64,000 nt of DNA from Mariniplasma anaerobium. GTDB lineage: Bacteria; Bacillota_I; Bacilli_A; Acholeplasmatales; Acholeplasmataceae. The stretch is from the NCBI RefSeq assembly GCF_016865445.1, contig NZ_AP024412.1, positions 558,001-622,000 on the forward strand, written 5' to 3'. Within the stretch, counting starts at the first letter, position 1; every line of letters begins with the position of its first letter. Under the pieces are notes generated by a model. That model was not told where the DNA came from. It saw nothing but the letters and a program-made list of their open reading frames with translations, and did not search any database. The position numbers and the translations under genes were made by a program. This document shows positions 18,078-26,224 of this stretch, one piece after another.

Positions 18078-19358
18078 ATGAAAAAAATATTTATTTTATG
18101 TGTACTAGTTTTAAGTGTAGCAATTATAACTGGATGTGCAAAAGAAGAAGATATATTTGGTAGTTATGATTTTGAAAATAAAACACAAGATAGTTTAGAT
18201 GATATTAAAGAAACTATTAGTGATTACAAAACAAAAATGCTTGATATAGCAGATTTGCAAGAAAGAGAAGCCATAACTGATCAAACAACATTTACCAGAG
18301 ATGAATTACCAGAAATCGATGAAAATAATATAAATGATAACAATGCTAGACTTATATTCTACAGGACTGCTATGGATTTAGAAAATATAGTTTTCTTCTT
18401 AGATAGTTGTGAGAGTTTTGAAGAAAATAGTTTTTGTACATTAACAGGTATATATCAAAATATTACAATAAAGGTAAAAAAAGAAAATGATCAATTATAT
18501 ATCGAAGAGTATATAAATAACAATCACCTTCAAGGTACACAAATGATTTATCAAGTTAGAGCTAACATCATTTATCTTAATTTTATTGAAGACAACATAT
18601 ATATACAAAAAGTTAGAGATATAAATTACAGTTCTCTTGATGATTCAACACAAAGTGTTTCTTATGAGTCATATTATGAATCAGGAGATTATATCTCCTT
18701 AGGTGTTGAAAAAAAAGGCAGTAATGCCTACTATTATTATGTAGAAAATGCTAAAAAAGAAGTATTTCATACATTTACTAATAATGATAATCAAGACATA
18801 TATATTTCCATTTATGATCCAGAAAAGTCATTTGATAGTTCTATAGTTTTGAATGGAGAATTAGATGTCATTCAATCAGGTATAAATTACAAGAATCCTT
18901 TATCAAATTTTTCGTATTATTCAAATCCATTAATTAATCATCCTATAACACTAAGATGGGACTTATTAGAAATCCAAGGCTGGACTACTGTAGAGATAGA
19001 TAACATAGATCAAAACAAAGTCTTTATAGATGGCGTTGAAGTATTGCAAGACTATGATAAATCATTTTTTGTTGGTGATTCTTATCAAATTAGATATGAT
19101 TTTGATGAGATTGAAGAACCATTAACTCAAAGCATTTTAGATCTTTCACAAGAAGGGTTACTATTTAATGCGATATCATTAGAAAAACTAAATCAAGATA
19201 AAATGTTTTTAGAAGATAATTACATGAGTATTTTAGAAAACTTTAATTTTTCATTAGATGCACAAAATAACTATACAAAAATAAATGAAATGATACCATT
19301 TTCATCAGATGAATCGATTGTAAATGAAATGTTTGAAACATTAATTGAAAATGAATAA
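18078..19358 (+). CDS. Lipoprotein, paralogue 2 of a tandem pair
   Basis: The 426 residues have a lipoprotein signal with lipobox IITGC (Cys20). The whole length is colinear with the preceding protein, including the terminal domain ending in P-F-x-S-D-x-x-x-(V/I)-(N/D)-E-(M/L)-F, so the pair came from a tandem duplication followed by strong divergence. AAAGGAGA precedes ATG 18078 and only 30 bases separate the two genes, so they share a transcript. The function is unknown; surface exposure is predicted. Confidence 0.75.
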   Translation: MKKIFILCVLVLSVAIITGCAKEEDIFGSYDFENKTQDSLDDIKETISDYKTKMLDIADLQEREAITDQTTFTRDELPEIDENNINDNNARLIFYRTAMDLENIVFFLDSCESFEENSFCTLTGIYQNITIKVKKENDQLYIEEYINNNHLQGTQMIYQVRANIIYLNFIEDNIYIQKVRDINYSSLDDSTQSVSYESYYESGDYISLGVEKKGSNAYYYYVENAKKEVFHTFTNNDNQDIYISIYDPEKSFDSSIVLNGELDVIQSGINYKNPLSNFSYYSNPLINHPITLRWDLLEIQGWTTVEIDNIDQNKVFIDGVEVLQDYDKSFFVGDSYQIRYDFDEIEEPLTQSILDLSQEGLLFNAISLEKLNQDKMFLEDNYMSILENFNFSLDAQNNYTKINEMIPFSSDESIVNEMFETLIENE

Positions 19359-19375
19359 GAAAGTGTTATAAACAT

Positions 19376-19410
19376 TAAAAAAAATACGCTATCAAATAGC
19401 GTATTTTTAT
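19376..19410. terminator. Bidirectional terminator
   Basis: AAATACGCTAT pairs perfectly with ATAGCGTATTT around CAA, with A-runs before and T-runs after, between convergent genes. Confidence 0.85.
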
Positions 19411-19413
19411 ATC

Positions 19414-20037
19414 TTATGAATTTGGAATAACTGTGGCTGGATTTAAATCCTTTAAAGAAAATTTCACATATTCTATTTGAGTGACATCTTCTCCAACGAC
19501 AGTATAAGTATATTCAACTTTTAAATATAGATTAGGATCTTCGATAGTAACAAATAATAATGGAGATTTAGGAAGATCAAAATTGAAATCAACTAAAAAT
19601 GCGATATTATTTGTAGATAGATATCTTTGAATGCCTACTGAACGATAATTCTTCCAATCTGTTTGTAGAACTGGGGTTATTTTAACATTACCGATTTCAT
19701 AGTTTCTATTTGGAGCATACGACATGATAAATCTATAATAACCTTCTTGAAGTGATCCATCATCGCTTTCTACAGGTCTTTTAAGGGCATCCCATTCAAT
19801 AGTTAGGGTGATACCTTTAAGTTCATCTGCTTCTATAAAATCACTAATTTTGATAGATTCTTCAGTGATTTCACTATCGAAATAAACAGACTTATTCGTT
19901 GTATAACTACCAACATAAGCAGTAACAACTAGCGTGACTGGTAGAATAATTAGAAATAGCCAAATGCCAAGTTTAACTCTGTTTCTGTGAATCCATAATA
20001 AAATTCTTTTATTTTTACTTTTATTTTGTTTGTTCAT
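19414..20037 (-). CDS. Membrane-anchored protein of unknown function
   Basis: A lysine-rich N-terminus is followed by one membrane helix (LGIWLFLIILPVTLVVTAYV) and an extracytoplasmic beta-rich domain of about 160 residues. I recognise no family. The reading frame extends to 20067, but a TATAAT box on this strand (complement of 20073-20078) puts transcription start near 20066, ruling out the most upstream ATG. The ATG ending at 20037 lies about 10 bases after GAAGGG; the ATG ending at 20046 is too close to it. The gene is monocistronic, divergent from rny and convergent with the lipoprotein pair. Confidence 0.65.
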   Translation of the reverse strand: MNKQNKSKNKRILLWIHRNRVKLGIWLFLIILPVTLVVTAYVGSYTTNKSVYFDSEITEESIKISDFIEADELKGITLTIEWDALKRPVESDDGSLQEGYYRFIMSYAPNRNYEIGNVKITPVLQTDWKNYRSVGIQRYLSTNNIAFLVDFNFDLPKSPLLFVTIEDPNLYLKVEYTYTVVGEDVTQIEYVKFSLKDLNPATVIPNS

Positions 20038-20129
20038 ATATTTCATACCCTTCTTTGTTGTATACATTACCTATTATACACAAATTTTGAGAAATTAAAA
20101 GATGAAACAAAATCTTCCTGTTTTATTCA

Positions 20130-20159
20130 TTGACTTAAGTGCTTAAAATAAGTTATAAT
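20130..20159 (+). promoter_or_regulatory. rny promoter
   Basis: TTGACT (20130-20135) and TATAAT (20154-20159) are 18 bases apart. A second overlapping TATAAT lies at 20159-20164. The leader to the start codon is about 80 bases. Confidence 0.6.
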
Positions 20160-20245
20160 ATAATAGTATTTTGTAAATAACAATTTATTAAGATTGTTGA
20201 AATATTTTTAAATAAAAAAATAAAAACCAAATGGAGGTGTTAAGA

Positions 20246-21826
20246 ATGTTATTACTAATAGCATTCCCTATTTTAGAAGTAACCATCTCCATTTTGCTAG
20301 CCGGTATTATTGGATTGGCCCTTGGTTATATGATTCGTGTTTGGCAACATGATAAGAGTATAAAAGCGGCAAATACTTTGGCTGAAAAAATTGTTGAAGA
20401 TGGAAAAAAAGAAGTTGAAAAAGCTAAAAGAGAAAGTATTTTAGAAGCTAAACAAGAAATATTTGCGTTACGTAAAGATTTTGAAACTGATATGCGCGAA
20501 CGTCGTCAGATTGTTGTCACTTTAGAAAATAAGGTTTCACAACGCGATGAAAATTTAAATAATCGTGCTGTTCATTTAGATAGAAGAGAAGAATCTCTAT
20601 CTACACGCGAAGAAAAACTTGATGAGAGAAAAGAACAACTTGAACAATTAAATAGCAAAGTGGAAGAAACTCTAAAAGAGCAAGAAACAAAATTAGCAGA
20701 AATCTCAAACTTATCAGTAGATCAAGCAAGAGATATTATTATGGACAGAGTCAGAGAATCTATTTCTGATGAAATTGCTTCTTATATAAAAGAAGAAGAA
20801 GAAAGAGCAAAAAACGAAGTTGTTGGACGCTCTAAACAGTTGTTAGCTCTTGCAATACAAAAATATGCAAGTGAAACAACAACTGAAAGAACTGTTTCAG
20901 TCGTAAGTTTACCAAGTGATGAAATGAAGGGTCGTATTATTGGCCGTGAAGGAAGAAACATCCGTACGCTTGAAGCATTAACAGGTGTAGATTTAATTAT
21001 TGATGATACACCAGAAGCTGTCGTTTTATCTGGATTTGATCCAGTTCGTAGAGAAATTGCCAAACGTGCATTAACCACGTTAGTATCTGACGGACGAATT
21101 CATCCTGGTAGAATCGAAGAAGTTGTAGAAAAAGCAAGAGTCGAAGTTGACATGTTTATAAGAGAAGCTGGAGAAGATGCAGTATTTACAGTAGGTGTAG
21201 GTAGAGTCCATCCAGACTTAGTGAAACTACTTGGACGATTAAGTTTTAGAACAAGTTATGGCCAAAATGTATTGAAGCATTCAATTGAAACAGCTTTCCT
21301 AGCAGGAAAATTAGCTGTTGAAATTGGTGAAGATGAAATTTTAGCTAGACGTGCTGGATTATTACATGATATTGGTAAAGCAGTTGACCATGAAGTTGAA
21401 GGTGGACATGTTGAAATTGGTGTCAAATTAGTATCTAAGTACAAAGAACCAAAAGAAGTTATCGATGCTATCGCTTCTCACCATGGTGATAAAGAAGCTG
21501 AAAGTGTTATTGCTGTATTAGTTGCTGCTGCAGATGCCCTAAGCGCTGCAAGACCAGGAGCTAGAAGCGAATCAATGGAAAATTACATTAAACGCCTTGA
21601 ACAATTAGAAGCCATTTCAAATGAGATTCCAGGTGTAGAAAAATCGTATGCGATTCAAGCAGGACGAGAAGTTAGAGTTATAGTTAAAGCTGAACAAATT
21701 GATGATTTATCTACATTCAAAGTTGCTAGACAAATTAAAGAGCAAATTGAAGAAAAGATGACTTATCCTGGAACTATTAAAGTTACAGTTATTCGCGAAA
21801 CTAGAGCTACAGATATTGCAAAATAA
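20246..21826 (+). CDS. rny: Ribonuclease Y
   Basis: The 526 residues comprise an N-terminal membrane helix (about 5-30), a long charged coiled coil (about 35-190), a KH domain (about 205-270, [20 protein letters not shown]) and an HD hydrolase domain (about 330-430, [15 protein letters not shown]) with its C-terminal extension. RNase Y is the membrane-bound endonuclease that starts mRNA decay in Firmicutes and many Mollicutes. GGAGGTG at 20233-20239 lies 6 bases before ATG 20246, so the ATG at 20231 is not the start. The nearby ymcA gene encodes a subunit of the Y-complex that directs RNase Y in Bacillus. Confidence 0.96.
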   Translation: MLLLIAFPILEVTISILLAGIIGLALGYMIRVWQHDKSIKAANTLAEKIVEDGKKEVEKAKRESILEAKQEIFALRKDFETDMRERRQIVVTLENKVSQRDENLNNRAVHLDRREESLSTREEKLDERKEQLEQLNSKVEETLKEQETKLAEISNLSVDQARDIIMDRVRESISDEIASYIKEEEERAKNEVVGRSKQLLALAIQKYASETTTERTVSVVSLPSDEMKGRIIGREGRNIRTLEALTGVDLIIDDTPEAVVLSGFDPVRREIAKRALTTLVSDGRIHPGRIEEVVEKARVEVDMFIREAGEDAVFTVGVGRVHPDLVKLLGRLSFRTSYGQNVLKHSIETAFLAGKLAVEIGEDEILARRAGLLHDIGKAVDHEVEGGHVEIGVKLVSKYKEPKEVIDAIASHHGDKEAESVIAVLVAAADALSAARPGARSESMENYIKRLEQLEAISNEIPGVEKSYAIQAGREVRVIVKAEQIDDLSTFKVARQIKEQIEEKMTYPGTIKVTVIRETRATDIAK

Positions 21827-21847
21827 GAGGCTTAGGCCTCTTTTTGT
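21827..21847 (+). terminator. rny terminator
   Basis: GAGGC-TTAG-GCCTC is followed by TTTTTG, directly after the rny stop. The stem is short, so some read-through into ymdB is likely. Confidence 0.7.
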
Positions 21848-21864
21848 TAGAAAAGAAGGTTTGT

Positions 21865-22626
21865 ATGAAAATTTTATTTATTGGTGATATATATGGAAAT
21901 CCAGGATTAGAGATGATTGAGTCTCATTTACCTGAATTGAAACGTGTACACAAACCAAATTTAATTATCGTAAATGCTGAAAATGCAGCAAACGGTAGAG
22001 GTATTACAAAAAAGATATATAAAACACTTATGAGTTTAGGTGTTTCTGTTATTACGATGGGAAATTGGACATGGGGGAATCGTGAACTTTTTGAGTTTAT
22101 TGATGAATCTAAAATTGTTAGACCCTTAAATTACAGAGAAGCTCCAGGTAAGGGATTTATTACTCTAAATTATAATGATAAAAAAATATGCGTTATCAAT
22201 GCATTAGGTAGAACGTTTATGAATGCAGGACTTGATGATCCATTTACAGGTATTAAAGATATAATTCAATCAGAGAAAGCAGATATATCTTTTGTTGATT
22301 TTCATGCAGAAGCAACCTCAGAAAAAATAGCATTAGGTCATTATCTTGATGGTATAGCAGATGTTGTTGTTGGGACACATACACATATACCAACTGCAGA
22401 TGAAAGAAAACTTCCTAAAGGTACGCTTTATATTACAGATGTAGGCATGACCGGACCTCTTGATGGGATTATTGGAGTCGATAGAGATATTGTTTTAAAC
22501 AGATTTTTAAATGGATATTCAACACCTAATCAAGTTGCTGAAGGTCCAAAACAATTAAACGCTGTTATTATTGACTTACTTAAAAAAACAATTAAAAGAA
22601 TACATATTGAAAGCGAAACAGTATAA
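21865..22626 (+). CDS. ymdB: YmdB-family metallophosphoesterase
   Basis: The 253 residues carry the calcineurin-like metal motifs of YmdB: FIGDIYGNPG, NAENAANGRG, GNWTWGN, DFHAEATSEK and VGTHTHIPTADE. In Bacillus, YmdB is a 2',3'-cyclic nucleotide phosphodiesterase that affects biofilm and motility decisions, and its gene follows rny as here. GAAGG at 21855-21859 selects ATG 21865 rather than the TTG at 21844, which lies within the terminator tail. Confidence 0.9.
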   Translation: MKILFIGDIYGNPGLEMIESHLPELKRVHKPNLIIVNAENAANGRGITKKIYKTLMSLGVSVITMGNWTWGNRELFEFIDESKIVRPLNYREAPGKGFITLNYNDKKICVINALGRTFMNAGLDDPFTGIKDIIQSEKADISFVDFHAEATSEKIALGHYLDGIADVVVGTHTHIPTADERKLPKGTLYITDVGMTGPLDGIIGVDRDIVLNRFLNGYSTPNQVAEGPKQLNAVIIDLLKKTIKRIHIESETV

Positions 22627-22641
22627 ATTATACTGTTTTTT
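22617..22641 (+). terminator. ymdB terminator
   Basis: ACAGTATAA pairs with TTATACTGT as a perfect inverted repeat overlapping the stop codon, followed by TTTTTTCTT. A TATAAT box at 22645-22650 just after it probably starts miaB transcription. Confidence 0.65.
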
Positions 22642-22668
22642 CTTGTATAATAGAAATAGGTGATGAAA

Positions 22669-24114
22669 ATGAGCAAAAAAATTAATATGGATAAATATTT
22701 TGCGCCAGATCTATCTCAGGCGAGAAAAAGAACTAAAAAAATTATAGAAGAAGTGCAATTCAATCTACGCGATGCACATCAAAAAATAGGGTTTAATAAA
22801 ACCTATTTAATTCATACATATGGTTGCCAAGGAAATGAAGCAGATAGCGAAACCATGGCAGGTATTTTAGAGTTAATGGGATTTATAAAAGCCATTTCAG
22901 AAGAAGAAAGTGATATTATCATCATGAATACATGTGCCATCAGAGAAAATGCTGAAAATCGTATTTGGGGTGAGCTTGGAAGATTAAAAGCTTATAAAAG
23001 AAGAAACCCTGATTTAATTTTAGCGCTTGCTGGATGCATGGCTCAAGAGGAAAATGTTGTAAAAAAAGTTTTAAAAACATATCAACATGTTGATCTTATT
23101 TTTGGAACACACAACATCCATAAAATTCCAGAATATATTGAAACTGCAATGTTTGCAAAAGAACGTGTCGTAGAAGTTTATTCAACAGAAGGCGAGATTG
23201 TAGAAAATCTACCTAAAACTAGAAATCATAAATTTAAAGCATGGGTAAACATTATGTTTGGCTGTGATGAATTTTGTACCTATTGTATCGTTCCATATAC
23301 AAGAGGTAAAGAAAGATCAAGATCAAAAGAAGAAGTCATTGCGGAAGTTAAAGAATTGGTTGAACTAGGATATAAAGAAGTAACACTTCTAGGTCAAAAC
23401 GTTAATGCATATGGTAAAGATAAAATAGAAGATGGTTATACATTTGGAGATTTATTAAGAGATATTAATAAGTTGCAAATTGACAGAATTAGATTTACAA
23501 CATCGCATCCACATGATTTAGATAAAAAAACAATGGAAGCTATAAGAGATTGTGAGCATGTCATGCCGTTTTTCCATCTACCCGTACAATCTGGTTCAAA
23601 TAAGGTGTTAAAAAAAATGAATCGACATTATACGAAGGAATCATATTTAAACGTCTTAAATCAACTAAAAGAAATTGTTCCAGGGATATCAGTAACGACT
23701 GATATCATTGTAGGTTTCCCTAGTGAAACGGAAGAAGATTTTTTAGAAACTCTAGATTTAGTTGAAAAAGCAGACTTTGAAGGAGCGTTTACTTTTGTCT
23801 TTTCAAAAAGAGAAGGAACACCAGCTGCTAAATATGAAGATTTAACACCAGAAGAAGATAAAAAACAAAGATTATATCGTTTAAATGAAAAAGTTAACGC
23901 AGGATATTTGCGAGGTACTACACGTTTCTTAAATCAAACAGTTAAAGTTTTAGTTGATGGAGTATCTAAGCATAATGATGAAGTTTTAGCAGGATATAGT
24001 GAACATCAAAAATTAGTGAATTTTAAGGGAGATCCATCATTGATTGGTCAAATTGTAAATGTTAAAATTACAGTTGCTAAAACATGGTTCTTATTAGGTG
24101 AATTAGTTGACTGA
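22669..24114 (+). CDS. miaB: tRNA-2-methylthio-N6-dimethylallyladenosine synthase
   Basis: The 481 residues contain an N-terminal UPF0004 domain with three cluster cysteines (HTYGCQGNEAD, MNTCAIRENA, LAGCMAQEE), a radical-SAM core with CDEFCTYC (about residue 202), and a C-terminal TRAM domain. MiaB adds the methylthio group to i6A37 in tRNAs reading UNN codons; miaA, which makes i6A, is also in this window. AGGTG at 22658-22662 sets the start at ATG 22669. The order miaB-ymcA matches Bacillus. Confidence 0.95.
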   Translation: MSKKINMDKYFAPDLSQARKRTKKIIEEVQFNLRDAHQKIGFNKTYLIHTYGCQGNEADSETMAGILELMGFIKAISEEESDIIIMNTCAIRENAENRIWGELGRLKAYKRRNPDLILALAGCMAQEENVVKKVLKTYQHVDLIFGTHNIHKIPEYIETAMFAKERVVEVYSTEGEIVENLPKTRNHKFKAWVNIMFGCDEFCTYCIVPYTRGKERSRSKEEVIAEVKELVELGYKEVTLLGQNVNAYGKDKIEDGYTFGDLLRDINKLQIDRIRFTTSHPHDLDKKTMEAIRDCEHVMPFFHLPVQSGSNKVLKKMNRHYTKESYLNVLNQLKEIVPGISVTTDIIVGFPSETEEDFLETLDLVEKADFEGAFTFVFSKREGTPAAKYEDLTPEEDKKQRLYRLNEKVNAGYLRGTTRFLNQTVKVLVDGVSKHNDEVLAGYSEHQKLVNFKGDPSLIGQIVNVKITVAKTWFLLGELVD

Positions 24115-24442
24115 AAAAGAGAAACTTATTGAAATGATTAAAAATAATGAAACCATTAAACGATATCAAGCAATAGAAAAAGTACTTAATACAAATAAGG
24201 ATTTGAATTCAAAAATTAATAAATTAAAAACAATTCAAAAACAACTTATTAATGCAAAAGAGATTAATAAGCAAGAAAGCATCAAGCATTTTGATGCACT
24301 CTATAATGAGCTTTTAGCTGAAATTGAAGGCTATCCCCTAATGTCTGATTATCTGGCTTTACAAGGCGACATTAACGAATTAATACAACATATTACACAA
24401 ATCATCGAAGATGGTGTTAATAAGGAATTAAACAGTAAATAA
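24107..24442 (+). CDS. ymcA: YmcA/YlbF-family RNase Y accessory protein
   Basis: The 111-residue all-helical protein fits the Com_YlbF/YmcA family: KNNETIKRYQAIEKVLNTNK, then KLKTIQKQLINAKE, and the C-terminal YPLMSDYLALQGDINELIQHI. In Bacillus, YmcA, YlbF and YaaT form a complex that modulates RNase Y and some developmental decisions. It begins with TTG inside the end of miaB, 6 bases after AGGTGA, so the two are coupled. The position after miaB distinguishes ymcA from ylbF. Confidence 0.8.
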   Translation: MTEKEKLIEMIKNNETIKRYQAIEKVLNTNKDLNSKINKLKTIQKQLINAKEINKQESIKHFDALYNELLAEIEGYPLMSDYLALQGDINELIQHITQIIEDGVNKELNSK

Positions 24443-24540
24443 GCAAAAATTGGATTTATAAGAGGTTTTATAGTTTAAAAACTTGATAAATAAACAAAAA
24501 AATTGTATGATTAAAGAAAGAGTTCTTATGGAGGTTTGCT

Positions 24541-26196
24541 ATGCCAAGATTAACAAGAGAGAGTAAAATTGCTGTCGGAAACAAGGAATATAAAATTGAA
24601 GATCTACTAAAGACAATCATTTATCTACCTCAAACAGAAATTAAGTCTTATTTTGTGGAACTTGGATTAACAATTCCAAGAGAATTGAGAATCTATGTTT
24701 TAAAAGAGAATTTAAGATTGACGGTTGTTGAAACTAGAAAATCAAGATTAACGATGGCTGATGAAATTAATTATCGTCTATCATGGTTTACAGAGTTTTC
24801 AGAAATACAATTAGAAAACCTTATGGTTTTTTTCAATGACGAAAGAATCTTTAGAAATTTCTTAGAAGATTTTTGGACAGATTTATTAGGTTACATGGTA
24901 GAAAAAGAAGTTTCAGCAAAAGAACTTAGACGTTTATATGACTTGAGTGTAACTCATGTTAAGAAAAACGGACTTGCTTTACCAAACATTAAAACTTACA
25001 ATCGTGATTTAAAAGATATATTTTATGATAGCTTCGGAAGAATTGATGGTCTACCATTACAAAAACTTAGACCAGTTTTATATAAAAGCTCTACATTAAC
25101 AGAAATTCGTGATCTTGGAGCTAAATACGGTGTCAATGTACCAAGAAGATTAAAGAAAAACGAATTGGCTGATATTATTGTTAATGAACTTAAAGAAAAT
25201 GATAAGTATACAGATGAATTAGATAAAAAAGTACATTCTATGTCAGTTATCGTTATGCAAAGATTTGCAATAGACAATGATATCAAAGCATCGACTGAAC
25301 TTAAAAAAGAAGAAATTATTGAATATATTTTAAAGAATGCAAAAGAAACTAAAGAATCATACTTTATTCCAACTTCTTTAAAAGATTATGAAAAAGAAGT
25401 TCATGATGTTTCACAAGAAGTTATCGAAGAAGCAGTTCAGAAAAAAGTTGAAGAAGTTGTCGAAGACATAGTTGAAGAAGTCATCGAAGAAGCTGTAGAA
25501 GAACAACTAGAACCTGAAGAAGTTATTGTCGAAGACGTTATCGTCGAAGAAGAGATTAAACCTGTTGAAGAAAAAATTGAAGAAGTTATTAAACCTCAAG
25601 TTCAATATGTTCAAGGTCCTAGCAATCTAGATGCTTTAGTTGATGAAATTAGAAAATTAAGAGAAGTAATCGAGCAAACTTCAGTTAAAGAAAAAGTTGA
25701 AGTTAAAGAAGAAGCTATAGAAATTAAAGAAGAACCTGAAACTCATGTTGTTGAAACTGAATTAGATGATACTGATCAAGAGGCAATCGTTTTAAATTCT
25801 GCAGAATTTTATGGAGATAAAAAAGATTATAAGAAACTTCATAAAAAAGATGAAGCAGATGAAAGAGAAGCTTTCATTGAACAACGTAAAGAAGAAGTTG
25901 CTAGTGGTGAAGGTAGTAATGATGAAAAATTACCTGGAGAATTAAGATTCTTTGGTAAAGTATTTAAGGGATTTGGTTTATTACTATTTAAGATATTAAG
26001 AAAACTGTTAAAGATCGTATTAATTATCGCTGTAATCGCAGCAGTAGTTTTAATACTTTATGGTCTGTTAACATATTATGTAACAACACTTACTTTCTTA
26101 GATGGATTTAATAATACATTAAATGGACTATTACAAATAGGTGGTAGAGGTTTACTTGACTTCATTCATTATTTATTTAGTTCAATAGGTATGTAG
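24541..26196 (+). CDS. Membrane protein with SAP-like motifs and an acidic coiled linker
   Basis: This 551-residue protein belongs to no family I recognise. Residues 1-180 are mostly helical and charged. Two short segments (about 187-220, IRDLGAKYGVNVPRRLKKNE; about 235-268) look like SAP or Rho-N type helix-extended-helix motifs. Residues 285-370 are Glu/Val-rich, low-complexity and coiled. About residues 485-525 hold one strong membrane helix, followed by a short tail. GGAGG precedes ATG 24541. It sits between ymcA and mutS, where Bacillus has cotE. A link between nucleic acid and membrane is possible but is only inference. Confidence 0.7.
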   Translation: MPRLTRESKIAVGNKEYKIEDLLKTIIYLPQTEIKSYFVELGLTIPRELRIYVLKENLRLTVVETRKSRLTMADEINYRLSWFTEFSEIQLENLMVFFNDERIFRNFLEDFWTDLLGYMVEKEVSAKELRRLYDLSVTHVKKNGLALPNIKTYNRDLKDIFYDSFGRIDGLPLQKLRPVLYKSSTLTEIRDLGAKYGVNVPRRLKKNELADIIVNELKENDKYTDELDKKVHSMSVIVMQRFAIDNDIKASTELKKEEIIEYILKNAKETKESYFIPTSLKDYEKEVHDVSQEVIEEAVQKKVEEVVEDIVEEVIEEAVEEQLEPEEVIVEDVIVEEEIKPVEEKIEEVIKPQVQYVQGPSNLDALVDEIRKLREVIEQTSVKEKVEVKEEAIEIKEEPETHVVETELDDTDQEAIVLNSAEFYGDKKDYKKLHKKDEADEREAFIEQRKEEVASGEGSNDEKLPGELRFFGKVFKGFGLLLFKILRKLLKIVLIIAVIAAVVLILYGLLTYYVTTLTFLDGFNNTLNGLLQIGGRGLLDFIHYLFSSIGM

Positions 26197-26224
26197 ATCA
26201 AAAATAAAAAAATAGGGGGCACCT

